A stretch of 64,000 bases of DNA from Stutzerimonas stutzeri (GTDB taxonomy: Bacteria > Pseudomonadota > Gammaproteobacteria > Pseudomonadales > Pseudomonadaceae). How positions within the stretch are numbered: position 1 is the stretch's first letter; each line of letters begins with the position of its first letter. Below the pieces are notes generated by a model. That model saw nothing but the letters and a program-made list of their open reading frames with translations, made no database searches and was not told the origin of the DNA. The position numbers were made by a program, and so were the translations under genes. The stretch covers positions 41,233 to 105,232 of the forward strand of contig NZ_JAMOIE010000005.1 in NCBI RefSeq assembly GCF_024448935.1, given 5' to 3'. This document shows, in pieces, positions 40,241 through 49,710 of this stretch.

Positions 40241-41173
40241 TCAGCGTGTTTCGTCCAGCAACAAACGTTCGCGGACGACGTCCACCAGTTTCTCCGGCTG
40301 AAACTTGGAAAGGAAGTTGTCACAGCCGACTTTCTGCACCATCGCCAGGTTGAAGCTTCCAGAGAGAGAGGTATGCAACACCACGTAGAGATCACGCAGG
40401 CGCGGATCGTTGCGGATCTCCGTCGTGAGCCGGTAGCCGTCCATTTCCGGCATTTCGGCATCGGTGAACACCATGAGCAGACGATCGGTGAGCACCTCCC
40501 CACTATCTGCCCAGGCCTTCAGCTTGTTCAAGCCCTTCATGCCATCGCTGGCGGCGTGCACGGTGATGCCCAGCTGGCTCAAGGTTTCTCGCAGCTGCGC
40601 CAGGGCGACGGTCGAGTCGTCGACGCATAGCACTTCACGCCCCCTGGCGCGCTCGAGCACCGGATCGGTCAAGCGCTCCGGCGCGATGCTCGTGTTGTAG
40701 GGCACGATCTCAGCCAAGACCTTTTCCACGTCAATGACCTCGACCAGCCTGTCCTCGACCTTGGTGATGGCGGTGAGGTAGTGCTGCCGTCCCGCGGTGG
40801 TCGGCGGCGGCAATACTTCCTCCCAGTTCAAGTTGAGGATGCGGTCCACGCCGCCGACCAGAAACGCCTGGATCGAACGATTGTATTCAGTCACGATGAT
40901 GGTGCTGCGCTCATCCGGAACCAAAGGTCGCAAGCCAATGGCACGCGACAGGTCGATGACCGGCAGCGTCTGCCCGCGCAGGTTGACCACCCCGCATACG
41001 GAGCCGTGCCGGTGCGGCATCAGCGTCATCTTCGGCAGCTGCACGACCTCCTGCACCTTGAACACGTTGATCGCGAACTGCTGCCGTCCGGACAGACGGA
41101 ACATGAGAATTTCCAGGCGATTCTGCCCCACCAAACGGGTGCGTTGATCGACTGACTCCAGAATGCCGGCCAT
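40241..41173 (-). CDS. cheV: Chemotaxis coupling protein CheV
   Basis: The 310-residue protein has a CheW-like coupling domain (about 15-160, with CGVVNLRGQTLPVIDLSRAIG) fused to a receiver domain with the phosphoacceptor D238 in VFTDAEMPEMDG and acidic pair near 185. CheV links chemoreceptors to CheA and its receiver gives adaptation or phosphate control. AAAGGAG lies seven bases before the ATG. It is isolated from other chemotaxis genes in this window, so its receptor system cannot be named from context. Confidence 0.93.
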   Translation of the reverse strand: MAGILESVDQRTRLVGQNRLEILMFRLSGRQQFAINVFKVQEVVQLPKMTLMPHRHGSVCGVVNLRGQTLPVIDLSRAIGLRPLVPDERSTIIVTEYNRSIQAFLVGGVDRILNLNWEEVLPPPTTAGRQHYLTAITKVEDRLVEVIDVEKVLAEIVPYNTSIAPERLTDPVLERARGREVLCVDDSTVALAQLRETLSQLGITVHAASDGMKGLNKLKAWADSGEVLTDRLLMVFTDAEMPEMDGYRLTTEIRNDPRLRDLYVVLHTSLSGSFNLAMVQKVGCDNFLSKFQPEKLVDVVRERLLLDETR

Positions 41174-41298
41174 TGCGGGCTCCTTTGGCGAATAAGGGAC
41201 TCAGGAGCTATCGGCCGCAAGTGCCCATGCTTTATCCGCTGGCTACAGATTTTGTCAGTCCTTCCCGCTCGTTGCGCACGTATTTCAACCGCAACGGG

Positions 41299-42228
41299 TC
41301 AGGCGGATGGATCATCGTGCTTGATCAATGGCTCGTCACGCAGCAGCGGGCTGTCCGCTGGCAGATGCAACCGCAGCGCTCGGCGTTTCACGGAGAAACG
41401 CATCTGCTTCGCGACGACCGGTTCGCCGTCAAGATTAATACTGATTTCTTCGGGCGCCTCTACCTCGAACCATGGCGCACGGGCCTTGATCGAGACCGTA
41501 TCGATGCCCAGCAGTCCGCCACTCAGCAAGGTACCGAGCGTCCCCACCGCGTCGGCCGGTGCAGGGACGATACAGATATCGAGCAAGCCGTCGTCGATCG
41601 AGGCCTGAGGGCAAAGCTGCTGGCCACCACCCGACTGGCGGCCGTTGCCTATGCCCAGCGCGAGAAATTCCCCCTCCCAGGTAAAATCGGGCGCCACGAA
41701 GCGCCCCCAGGTCGCCCGCAACTCGCTGAAGCGCGACAAGCCCGCCAACAGATAGGCACTCCCGCCCAGAACCCGTTTCAGTTCTGACGGCGTAGTGGCG
41801 GTCACTTTGGAGCCGAAACCACCTGTCGCCATGTTCATGAAGAGCTCGCCGTTCATTTCACCGACGTCGACCCAAACAGGTTCGCGATTGAGCAAGGTGA
41901 GCGCATCAAAGGGTTCCAGCGGTATTTCTGCCGCATGGGCGAAGTCATTGGCGGTGCCCAGCGGCAACACCGCCAAACTCGCGTCAGCGCCGCTGCCGAT
42001 CAGAGCCTGCACCATCTCCCGCAAGGTCCCGTCACCGCCGCCCGACACCAGGGTCCGATAACCCGCCGCCAGCGCTTCCTTGACCAGGCGCGCGGTGTCC
42101 CCCGGCTCCCACGTCACCCGGACGGCGAGCTCGTTACCCAGCTGACGCCATTCGGTTACGGCCGCTCTAAGTTCTTCGTTGAGCGCTTGCTTCCCATGAA
42201 GGACGAGCAATGCCTTGGGTTCATTCAT
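41299..42228 (-). CDS. yegS: YegS-like lipid kinase
   Basis: The 309-residue protein has the diacylglycerol-kinase catalytic motif SGGGDGTLRE (GGGDGT 63-68), the second-lobe LPLGTANDFAHAA and later GIGNGRQSGGG. Together with the C-terminal INLDGEP, this is YegS/Rv2252 lipid-kinase architecture, which phosphorylates diacylglycerol-like or phosphatidylglycerol lipids in vitro. I chose ATG 42226-42228 (MNEPKALLVLHGKQ); a start six codons upstream is possible. It diverges from the exopolysaccharide operon. Confidence 0.88.
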   Translation of the reverse strand: MNEPKALLVLHGKQALNEELRAAVTEWRQLGNELAVRVTWEPGDTARLVKEALAAGYRTLVSGGGDGTLREMVQALIGSGADASLAVLPLGTANDFAHAAEIPLEPFDALTLLNREPVWVDVGEMNGELFMNMATGGFGSKVTATTPSELKRVLGGSAYLLAGLSRFSELRATWGRFVAPDFTWEGEFLALGIGNGRQSGGGQQLCPQASIDDGLLDICIVPAPADAVGTLGTLLSGGLLGIDTVSIKARAPWFEVEAPEEISINLDGEPVVAKQMRFSVKRRALRLHLPADSPLLRDEPLIKHDDPSA

Positions 42229-42605
42229 TCGAGTCGTTCCAGTCATCCGTTTCAGTATGCGCAGGTAGACCCGTTCCAGGCGCATAAAGTTGTGAAAAGG
42301 CCTCTGTCTACAAGCTTAAGCCGACCACGAAAAACACTGACCATCGGTCAGCAAAGCAGCAAAAAAAAACCCGCAAGCCGACCGTTTTGGGCCGCTTTAT
42401 GACCTAGATATCAATCAGTTGCATAGTGCATTTAATTCTTTGGGGGCGATTGGCTCTTTCCACGATTCCGGTGAACTCATTTCTTGAAGGGCGGTCGGAG
42501 CACTTGTCCAGGTGAGGGTTGCAATAGCGGCCTGCCATCAGAACCGCGGATCGCGGCGATCAAAACGAGTATCGAGCTAGCAATAGCCATAGGAAGGAGC
42601 CTTGT
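42229..42605. promoter_or_regulatory. 377-bp divergent spacer upstream of the polysaccharide cluster
   Basis: No gene is supported. The spacer must contain the promoters of yegS (minus) and of the exopolysaccharide operon (plus). Visible items are a perfect 6-bp inverted repeat CTGACC-ATC-GGTCAG (42337-42351), a nine-base A-run at about 42361-42370 and a strong GGAAGGAG ribosome binding site before ATG 42606. I see no clear sigma-54 box and no good -35/-10 pair. The palindrome is a candidate operator. Confidence 0.5.
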
Positions 42606-44042
42606 ATGCGCTTACAGTCCGTTGGAACCCTAGAGTACGCCCACCCCAGTTTCGTTGATTACTTTCTTGCCAGCATTCGCCTGATTCACGGGCTGACCTC
42701 CGTGCTGCCGGGCGCTCTGTTGTTGCTGTTCCTGCCCCTCGACCTGCCCGCAGGCGGAGGCACGTTCGGTACATTCCTGATGTTTTTCGGCGTGATCAGT
42801 GTCGTCATCTTCCAGTCGGTAGGCATCTACAGTGAGGAAGTATTCAGTACGCTGCTGCGCTTCCGCACCATGATCGTCGCCTGGGCCGCGGCTTTCAGCT
42901 TGATGATTTTCATGCACCAGGGCCTCGGCATGTTCGGCTACCTCGAAGCCAAACACCTGACCTTCTGGTTCGTCACCAGCGGCATCCTGTTCGGCGCCGA
43001 GCGACTGATGATGCTCGCGCTGTTCCGTCGCCTGATGGCCAAAGGGGTGTACCTGCAGAATGCCGTAATCCTTGGTGGCACCGACAACGGCGTGCGCGTT
43101 GCCGAGTATCTGGCGCATCACCGCGATATCCGCACCGGTGTGCTCGGCTTCATCGACGACCGCCTCGAGCGCCTGCCGAAGACGTTGGCCGATCTGCCGC
43201 TGCTGGGCAACACCCGCGACCTGGAACAGATGATCCGTGAGGAAAAGGTCACCCAGGTACTGGTCGCGCTGCCCTGGTTCGCCGACAACCGCATCGGTCA
43301 GCTGATCAACGAGCTGCGCAGACTCCCCGTCAACGTTCTGCTGGTACCGGACATGGTCGCTTTCCGCCATGCCAACAAGCGCATCACCGAGGTCGGTGGA
43401 CTGCCTACGCTGATTGCCTCCGATCTGCCGCTGCGTGGCTGGTCGCCAATGTTCAAGCGCATCGAAGACATCGCGCTCTCCAGCCTCGCCCTGCTGGCGG
43501 CTGCCCCGGTCATGCTCCTCCTCGCAGTGGCAATCAAGCTCGATTCGCCTGGCCCGGTGTTGTTCAAGCAGAAGCGCTACGGCTATAACAACCGACTGAT
43601 CGAAGTGTTCAAGTTCCGCTCGATGTACGATGCCAAGTCGGATGCCAATGCCGAACGGCAAACGACGCGCAACGATGACCGCATCACCCGAGTGGGTCGC
43701 TTCATCCGCAAGACCAGCCTCGACGAGCTGCCACAGCTGCTCAACGTATTCCTCGGCAGCATGTCCATGGTCGGTCCGCGCCCCCATGCAACCGCGACCA
43801 AGGCCGCAGGCGTGCTGTTCGAAGACGCCGTATCGGAATATTCCGCACGGCACCGCGTCAAGCCCGGCATCACCGGCTGGGCGCAAATCAATGGCTACCG
43901 CGGCGAGACCGATACCCTGGAGAAGATCGAGAAGCGCGTCGAGTACGACCTCGACTACATCGAGCGTTGGTCGGTCTGGTTCGACGTCTACATCCTTGTC
44001 CGCACCATCCCCGCCCTGCTGTTCAACAAGGATGTTTACTGA
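42606..44042 (+). CDS. Undecaprenyl-phosphate glucosyl-1-phosphate transferase (WcaJ/PslA-like)
   Basis: The 478-residue integral membrane enzyme would load the first sugar phosphate on the lipid carrier and start repeat-unit synthesis. It has four or five N-terminal helices, a CoA-binding-like segment ([16 protein letters not shown] near 155), one more helix ([23 protein letters not shown]), and the bacterial sugar-transferase domain with [40 protein letters not shown] and [15 protein letters not shown]. The long Ty-type layout matches WcaJ and PslA, which use UDP-glucose; the sugar here is inferred. GGAAGGAG precedes the ATG. It opens the exopolysaccharide block. Confidence 0.9.
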   Translation: MRLQSVGTLEYAHPSFVDYFLASIRLIHGLTSVLPGALLLLFLPLDLPAGGGTFGTFLMFFGVISVVIFQSVGIYSEEVFSTLLRFRTMIVAWAAAFSLMIFMHQGLGMFGYLEAKHLTFWFVTSGILFGAERLMMLALFRRLMAKGVYLQNAVILGGTDNGVRVAEYLAHHRDIRTGVLGFIDDRLERLPKTLADLPLLGNTRDLEQMIREEKVTQVLVALPWFADNRIGQLINELRRLPVNVLLVPDMVAFRHANKRITEVGGLPTLIASDLPLRGWSPMFKRIEDIALSSLALLAAAPVMLLLAVAIKLDSPGPVLFKQKRYGYNNRLIEVFKFRSMYDAKSDANAERQTTRNDDRITRVGRFIRKTSLDELPQLLNVFLGSMSMVGPRPHATATKAAGVLFEDAVSEYSARHRVKPGITGWAQINGYRGETDTLEKIEKRVEYDLDYIERWSVWFDVYILVRTIPALLFNKDVY

Positions 44043-44118
44043 CTGTCACACGCGTTGACCCGCTCCATCCTGGCAACAAGCCACATTCATGCGCGAGCGC
44101 AGCAGGAAGATTGAACTA

Positions 44119-44196
44119 ATGAAGCGACCCACTATCAGATTGGCGTTCTACAACAGGCAGACCTGTATGCCCACGACACCTGGGCTACGAGGCTGA
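44119..44196 (+). CDS. Possible 25-residue leader peptide upstream of wzb
   Basis: ATG 44119 has AGGAAG nine bases upstream and reads MKRPTIRLAFYNRQT followed by CMPTTPGLRG and a stop at 44194-44196, five bases before the wzb ATG. The closeness would allow translational coupling to wzb. It matches no family I know. It could equally be a chance frame in the 159-bp spacer. Confidence 0.3.
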   Translation: MKRPTIRLAFYNRQTCMPTTPGLRG

Positions 44197-44201
44197 GCGA
44201 A

Positions 44202-44639
44202 ATGTTCCAGAATATATTGATTGTCTGTGTGGGCAACATCTGCAGAAGCCCCGCAGCCGAAGCGTTGCTAGCCCACAAACTTGAAGGCAAAGGCCTGACG
44301 ATAAGCTCGGCAGGCATAGGTGCACTAGTAGGCAACCCTATGGACAAGACTGCACATGAGGTGCTTAGCGACCACGGAGTGGAACACACATCCCACCGTG
44401 CCCGTCAGGTCGATAGCAAAATGCTGCATCGCGCAGACCTGATCCTTGTGATGGAACAAAGCCACATCCAGCGCATTCGTCAGATCGCCCCCGAAGTACA
44501 TGGCAAAACCTTCCTGCTGGGTAAATGGCTGGATGATACGGAAATCCCTGATCCCTACCGCCAGTCCAAGCCCGCATTCGAACATGTTCACAGCCTTCTG
44601 ACTCAGTCCGTTGAAAGCTGGCTTCCTTACCTGCGATAA
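44202..44639 (+). CDS. wzb: Low-molecular-weight protein tyrosine phosphatase (Wzb-like)
   Basis: The 145-residue phosphatase has the P-loop CVGNICRS (C9 nucleophile, R15) and the general-acid segment PDPYR with D117. Wzb dephosphorylates the Wzc autokinase, and the phosphorylation cycle controls capsule or exopolysaccharide polymerisation. It lies 15 bp before wzc and so is cotranscribed with it. Length is standard. Confidence 0.93.
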   Translation: MFQNILIVCVGNICRSPAAEALLAHKLEGKGLTISSAGIGALVGNPMDKTAHEVLSDHGVEHTSHRARQVDSKMLHRADLILVMEQSHIQRIRQIAPEVHGKTFLLGKWLDDTEIPDPYRQSKPAFEHVHSLLTQSVESWLPYLR

Positions 44640-44654
44640 GAAGAAGGAACTTCA

Positions 44655-46865
44655 ATGACCACCATGCCCCGACCCATCTATGAAACAAAAGAGGACAAGG
44701 ACATTGACCTGGCCCACCTCTTTGATACGTTTCTAAATAACCGAGCACTGATACTCACCATTACGGGGTTCTTCGCCGCGCTGGGCGTTGCCTATGCCCT
44801 GCTCGCAACGCCGGTATATCTGGCCAGCGCGATGATTCAGATCCAGGCGAAAGGTGGCTTGCCAAGCCTTACCGATGTGGTTGGCACCGCCCCTGCCGTT
44901 TCGCCGGCGCAGACCGAAATCGCACTGCTCAAGTCGCGCTCGGTGGTTGGCGGAGCGGTTGAGGATCTGAACCTCGACATCATCATCGAGCCTCACCACT
45001 TCCCGGTGGTCGGCGGTTATATCTTCCGTCGGTTCGAGCCCACCGAGGAAGGTGAGCTGGGCTGGTATCCCGAAGGCTTCGAATCCTACGCCTGGGGTGG
45101 CGAGTCGCTGCGCGTCACGCAGCTGATCGTGCCAGACAAAATGCATGGCGAAGAGCTGACGCTGGAAGCTGCCGAAAGCAACGGATTCATTCTGCGCGAC
45201 CCCGACGGCGAGATCGTCGTGCAGGGGGTCGTCGGCGAGCCCATCGAGACCCCGGATTACGGCATCACCGTGGCGGAGCTGAACGCACGGCCGGGCACCA
45301 CCTTTACCGTAATCAAGAACCGCACCTACGCCACCACCGAGGACTATCAGAATCGCCTGAATGTCGGTGAGCGCGGCAAGCAGTCGGGCATCCTCAACGC
45401 GACGCTGGAGGGCACCGATCCAGAAAAAGCTGTCAGGGTGCTTGAGGCAGTAGCGCAACGCTACGTCGACCAGAACATCGCACGCAACGCAGCGGAAGCG
45501 ACTCAGAGCCTGGAATTTTTGAGTGAGCAGGTGCCGGAAGTTCGCAAGAAGCTCGACGCTGCACAGACAGCCCTGAACGCGTTCCAAACCGGCAATCGTT
45601 CGGTAGATATTACGGCGGAAACCCAGTCGGTGCTCGACCGCATCGTTGACCTGGAGAGCCAGATCTCCGAGCAGAACCTCAAACGCACCGAGATGGAAAG
45701 CCGCTTCACCCGTCAGCATCCCAATTTCCAGGCGCTGATGAACCAGATCAATCAGCTGCAAGCGCAAAAGACTGAACTGGAAAAGCAGATCGGCACCCTG
45801 CCGTCTACTCAGCAGGAGCTGCTGCGCCTCAACCGCGATGTCGAGGTTTCTTCTGAAACCTATTCGATGCTGCTGAACAAGACCCAGGAGCTGGACATCA
45901 TTCGTGCCGGGACCGTGGGCAACGTGCGCATCGTTGACCACGCTGCGGCAGACATCGACGAGCCGATCAAGCCGAACAAGCCGTTGATTGTCATCGTCGC
46001 CACGCTGCTTGGCGGGATTCTTGCCGTCGCCTTCGTGTATGTCCGTGAAGCACTCAAGCGTGGCGTGGAAAATCCGGAAGACATCGAGCGCGCTGGCATT
46101 CCGGTGTACGCGGCGATTCCGTTCAGCGAGAAGCAGGGCCTGCTGGAAAAGCGCTTGGCCAATATCAAGCGCGACAAGAGCAGCGCTTCGTATCTGCTCT
46201 CGATCAACGACCCCGCCGATCTGGCGACCGAAGCGATGCGCAGTCTGCGCACCAGCTTGCACTTCGCGATGATCGAGGCGAAGAACAACATTCTGATGAT
46301 CACCGGCCCGAGCCCGGCGGTGGGCAAGTCGTTCGTGACCAGCAACCTCGCCGCAGTTATCGCGCAGTCCGGCAAGAAAGTGCTGCTGATCGACGCCGAC
46401 ATGCGCAAGGGGTATCTGCACAAGGTCATGCGCTGCCAGGGTGAAAAAGGCCTTTCCGACATCCTGTCTGGCCGTATCACGCTGTTCGATGCAATCCAGA
46501 AAACCCAGCTGAACAACCTGCACGTGATCACCCACGGCCAGCTACCGCCTAACCCATCGGAACTGCTGATGCACGAGAACTTTTCGCGCTTCGTCAAAGA
46601 GATCAGCAGCATGTACGATCTGGTGATCTTCGATACTCCGCCGATCCTGGCCGTGACCGACGCCGCACTGGTCGGCAGCCAGGCCGGCACCACCCTGATG
46701 GTGACGCGTTACGGGCTGAACGGCGTGAAGGAAATCGAGTTCGCCAAGCGCCGCCTTGAGCAGAACGGACTTCTGGTCAAAGGCGTCATCTTCAATGCCG
46801 TGGTGCGCAAGGCGTCGACTTATAGCGAGTACGGTTATTACCAGTACGAGTACCAGAGCAAGTAA
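44655..46865 (+). CDS. wzc: Polysaccharide copolymerase and tyrosine autokinase (Wzc-like)
   Basis: The 736-residue inner-membrane protein has two membrane helices (about 32-54 and 441-461) around a periplasmic chain-length domain with long coiled coils (EQVPEVRKKLDAAQTALNAF). The C-terminal BY-kinase domain has Walker A GPSPAVGKS (551-559), Walker A' VLLIDADMRKG and Walker B LVIFDTPPIL. It ends with a tyrosine cluster, STYSEYGYYQYEYQSK. It would set chain length and connect with the Wza-type exporter encoded at 54280. AGGA lies seven bases before the ATG. Confidence 0.94.
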   Translation: MTTMPRPIYETKEDKDIDLAHLFDTFLNNRALILTITGFFAALGVAYALLATPVYLASAMIQIQAKGGLPSLTDVVGTAPAVSPAQTEIALLKSRSVVGGAVEDLNLDIIIEPHHFPVVGGYIFRRFEPTEEGELGWYPEGFESYAWGGESLRVTQLIVPDKMHGEELTLEAAESNGFILRDPDGEIVVQGVVGEPIETPDYGITVAELNARPGTTFTVIKNRTYATTEDYQNRLNVGERGKQSGILNATLEGTDPEKAVRVLEAVAQRYVDQNIARNAAEATQSLEFLSEQVPEVRKKLDAAQTALNAFQTGNRSVDITAETQSVLDRIVDLESQISEQNLKRTEMESRFTRQHPNFQALMNQINQLQAQKTELEKQIGTLPSTQQELLRLNRDVEVSSETYSMLLNKTQELDIIRAGTVGNVRIVDHAAADIDEPIKPNKPLIVIVATLLGGILAVAFVYVREALKRGVENPEDIERAGIPVYAAIPFSEKQGLLEKRLANIKRDKSSASYLLSINDPADLATEAMRSLRTSLHFAMIEAKNNILMITGPSPAVGKSFVTSNLAAVIAQSGKKVLLIDADMRKGYLHKVMRCQGEKGLSDILSGRITLFDAIQKTQLNNLHVITHGQLPPNPSELLMHENFSRFVKEISSMYDLVIFDTPPILAVTDAALVGSQAGTTLMVTRYGLNGVKEIEFAKRRLEQNGLLVKGVIFNAVVRKASTYSEYGYYQYEYQSK

Positions 46866-46919
46866 CGCTTCTCTGAATATAAATAAGTCACGGGCACATT
46901 ACCCGATTGAGACTAACCG

Positions 46920-46967
46920 AACCGCTCTCCTGATTATCAAGGAGAACGGTCCGCATCCTGAGCGGTT
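46920..46967 (+). promoter_or_regulatory. Competing hairpins in the wzc-GH5 spacer
   Basis: The sequence 46921-46950 forms a hairpin (ACCG and TCTCCT against AGGAGA and CGGT, one mismatch). Its 5' arm AACCGCTC (46920-46927) can pair instead with a perfect GAGCGGTT at 46960-46967. The two folds exclude each other. This is the shape of an attenuator or translation switch ahead of the GH5 gene at 47031; no U-tract is present. Confidence 0.4.
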
Positions 46968-47030
46968 GCAGGAGCTGAACATCAACAGGGCCGTCGAGTT
47001 GACAGTGGCCCTCTGAGGATAAAGGTCATC

Positions 47031-48089
47031 ATGGAACGTCGCCCCCTTTCTCTATTGGTTCGCAGCGCAAGGTTGATAGCCGGCCTGACGGTTGCCGGAT
47101 GCGTGTCGTTCGTGCAAGCGCAGCCCAGCGAAGATAAAGGCATCGACCTGATCGGCATCAATATGTCTGGTGCAAACTTCGCTCCGCATATCACGCCTGG
47201 AAAAGTGGACACCAATTATTTTTATCCTGAAGAGAAATACTTCCAATACTACGCGGACAAGAACATTCGCTTGATTCGGTTCCCCTTCATCTGGGAGCGC
47301 CTGCAACATGATCTGTACAAAGGCGTGAATTTCGATCAGATGCGGCTGCTCAAACGAACGCTCGACTTCGCCGCCCAACATAACCAGAAGGTCATTCTGG
47401 ATATGCACAACTATGGGCGGTACAAGGGCAAGCTGATCGGTTCGCCACAAGTACCCTACGAAGCTTACGCAACTGTTTGGCGCAAGCTTGCCGAAGCATT
47501 CAAGGACCACCCTGCATTGTTGGGCTACGACATCATGAACGAGCCCCACTCCACCGATGGGTTGTGGCCCGGAGCGGCCCAGGCAGCGGTCGATGCCATC
47601 CGCAAGGTGGACATGGACAGCTTGATATTCGTCGAAGGTGACCGCTGGGCGAGCACCTTTCACTGGCGCTACGTCAATGAGGATTTTCTGATCGAAGATC
47701 CGGCAGACAAGATCATTTACGAGGGACACATGTACCTCGACAAGGATTTTTCCGGGCGCTATACGAAGGACGAGGTGGTCGATCCAATGTTAGGGGTGGA
47801 GCGCGTTCGGCCGTTCGTCGAGTGGCTGAAGGAAAACAACCTGAAGGGTTTTCTCGGCGAGTACGGTGTACCTGGCCATTCCGATTCGATGCTGGTCGCC
47901 ATGGACAATCTGCTCGGCTACCTCAACGAAAATTGCATGCCCAGCGCCTACTGGGCGGGCGGCCCAGGCTGGGGCAAATATGTTTTGGCTATTGAACCGC
48001 TCAACGGCAAGGACAGGCCTCAGATGGATGTCCTGCAAAAGCACATTCCCAATAGCTGCAAGGAGTATGGCCCTACCCGGCAGCCTTGA
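47031..48089 (+). CDS. Glycoside hydrolase family 5 enzyme
   Basis: The 352-residue secreted glycosidase fits GH5 (cellulase fold): IGINMSGANF, LIRFPFIWERLQ, VILDMHNYG, the acid/base E171 in YDIMNEPH, and nucleophile E277 in FLGEYGVPG. The N-terminus is a signal peptide; it contains a lipobox-like VAGC (C24) and an alternative signal-peptidase I site near VQA-QP, so it may be a lipoprotein or a free periplasmic protein. Inside a polysaccharide cluster it likely trims or cleaves the cluster's own product. A GAGGATAAAGG site precedes the ATG. A 165-bp structured spacer separates it from wzc. Confidence 0.9.
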   Translation: MERRPLSLLVRSARLIAGLTVAGCVSFVQAQPSEDKGIDLIGINMSGANFAPHITPGKVDTNYFYPEEKYFQYYADKNIRLIRFPFIWERLQHDLYKGVNFDQMRLLKRTLDFAAQHNQKVILDMHNYGRYKGKLIGSPQVPYEAYATVWRKLAEAFKDHPALLGYDIMNEPHSTDGLWPGAAQAAVDAIRKVDMDSLIFVEGDRWASTFHWRYVNEDFLIEDPADKIIYEGHMYLDKDFSGRYTKDEVVDPMLGVERVRPFVEWLKENNLKGFLGEYGVPGHSDSMLVAMDNLLGYLNENCMPSAYWAGGPGWGKYVLAIEPLNGKDRPQMDVLQKHIPNSCKEYGPTRQP

Positions 48090-48453
48090 CAGGGTCACCG
48101 GCCATGCCGTCAGCGGCTGGTGGCATGGTTCGCGGTGAATGGTATTGGTGTGAAGCCGTTCAGAAAGTTTTCAGCGAAACCTGAGAATTACACGCAACCC
48201 TGCCGTGCCTCGCTTGTCCAAATTCCACCTCACATCGAGCGGCTTAATGCGGGCGGAACTCAAGTGACCCAGCGGCAATCCAACCAGCCTGGGTACTGAA
48301 CCATTGCTGGAGTCGATGGACCTACAACCCCGCTCAGCGATACATAGCGATACATAAAGTGGCGGCGCACCGAAGCCATTGATGTGCAATCCTAAGCTTG
48401 AGTTTGTTGCGGCGTAGTTATCTGGAATGGACATGCACCTAAGGACCCAGGTG
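48090..48453. other. 364-bp spacer between GH5 and the polymerase gene
   Basis: No gene is supported on either strand. It contains a perfect 10-bp tandem repeat, AGCGATACAT at 48336-48345 and 48346-48355. The gap is much wider than the other cluster gaps and might hold a second promoter; I cannot pick boxes with confidence. Confidence 0.5.
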
Positions 48454-49710
48454 ATGACAAACATCAGCTCGAAATTTTTCTTCTTGCCGTTGACCGTGCT
48501 GGCGATCATCCTGCACTTTTCGGTGTTTGGTGACAGCACGCATAACCCGATCGGCTTCAAGTTCCTCAACGAAGCCTATCTGGCTGTTTGCCTAGGTCTT
48601 TCGCTCCTGTTGATTCTCGCCAGTACCGAGGAGGCTTCCAGAGAATTCCGCATCCTGATGTATTACGCTTTTTACAGCGTTTTCGTGTTCACCGTGCTAC
48701 CTGCGATCTTTTCGTTCTATACCTTTGGCCAGCCAATCACCTACGGCCTGATCGAAGAACGCCGGATTCTCTTTACATTTGGCTTCGTACCGCTGCTGTT
48801 GCTTGCCAAGCACATCAGCACCCGCCAGTTCGAGCATGGGTTAATCTACGCGGCACTGATTGCCGTGATCCTGTCGTGGTGCTTCAAGTTCGGGCTGGTC
48901 CCGGATCTGCGCGAGGAGCAAACGTCCTGGGACCGCCCGGACCGCTCATCCATCGGGCCGTTTCTGATCTGTTTCGTCTATTTCTACTGCATTCAGGTAT
49001 GGGCAAAAGGCAAGTCGCCTATCAATGGCGAACCACGACAGCGAAAACTGTACATCCTGGTTGCCGCCGTGCTGTTGCTGACCCTGGTCTTCGCCACCCA
49101 AACCCGCCAATTGATTGTGCTATGCCTGGCATTCACCTTGTTCTCATTAAGGGCCAAGGCAATTATCTGGGCTGCCTCGCTTTGCGTGCTGCTGTCGCCG
49201 CTGTTTTTTTATCCAGAGCTCCTTGAAGTCCTCGGCCTGAATGTCGAGTTCTACGAGAGCAGCCTGGACGGCGACGTGGAGGATGGCGTGCGCCCCCATA
49301 CGATCGCCTCCGTCTTCAGTCATTTGAGCCTGGTTAACTGGCTACCCAGCGGATCGTTATCGCTGATGTGGCAGGACGGCTTCATCCCCTATTTCGGTGA
49401 GCACTTCTTCCTGTCCGACATTGGTATCATTGGCACGCTGTTTCGGTTCGGTTTTCTCACTTTTCTGCTGGTTCCCCTGACATTGTTTGTCTACCGCTGG
49501 ATTGCCCGCAGTATCGAGACCGACATGGAGTTCACCTACGCAGTAATGCTCGCCTTCTTCGTGATCTGGCCACTTAACGGTTTATTCGAATATACCCAAC
49601 CAGTCATTTGTATGCTTTTCGTATTACATGCTCTAAGGGCACGCCATCTTCGCAGCAAGGAACGAGTACATGAACGTCGCACTTATTCTCAACTACAAAG
49701 CTGCTACTGA
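48454..49710 (+). CDS. Wzy/O-antigen-ligase-like polymerase, multi-pass
   Basis: The 418-residue protein has about ten hydrophobic helices and one large loop (about 255-310, with GLNVEFYESSLDGDVEDGVRPH), typical of Wzy polymerases and WaaL-type ligases, which share low sequence similarity. In this context it most likely polymerises repeat units in the periplasm. I chose ATG 48454 because AAGGA lies eight bases upstream; ATG codons at 48427 and 48433 in the same frame are alternatives with poorer sites. Its 3' end overlaps the GT2 gene by 41 bases, so the two are tightly linked. Confidence 0.75.
   Translation: MTNISSKFFFLPLTVLAIILHFSVFGDSTHNPIGFKFLNEAYLAVCLGLSLLLILASTEEASREFRILMYYAFYSVFVFTVLPAIFSFYTFGQPITYGLIEERRILFTFGFVPLLLLAKHISTRQFEHGLIYAALIAVILSWCFKFGLVPDLREEQTSWDRPDRSSIGPFLICFVYFYCIQVWAKGKSPINGEPRQRKLYILVAAVLLLTLVFATQTRQLIVLCLAFTLFSLRAKAIIWAASLCVLLSPLFFYPELLEVLGLNVEFYESSLDGDVEDGVRPHTIASVFSHLSLVNWLPSGSLSLMWQDGFIPYFGEHFFLSDIGIIGTLFRFGFLTFLLVPLTLFVYRWIARSIETDMEFTYAVMLAFFVIWPLNGLFEYTQPVICMLFVLHALRARHLRSKERVHERRTYSQLQSCY

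Noticed and set aside
42286..42605. Sigma-54 promoter upstream of the polysaccharide cluster
   Set aside because: No GG-10-GC pair of the TGGCAC/TTGC type at the right spacing was seen.
44733..46535. 600-codon minus-strand frame opposite wzc
   Set aside because: It is antisense to a complete Wzc protein, with no start signal or recognised domain.
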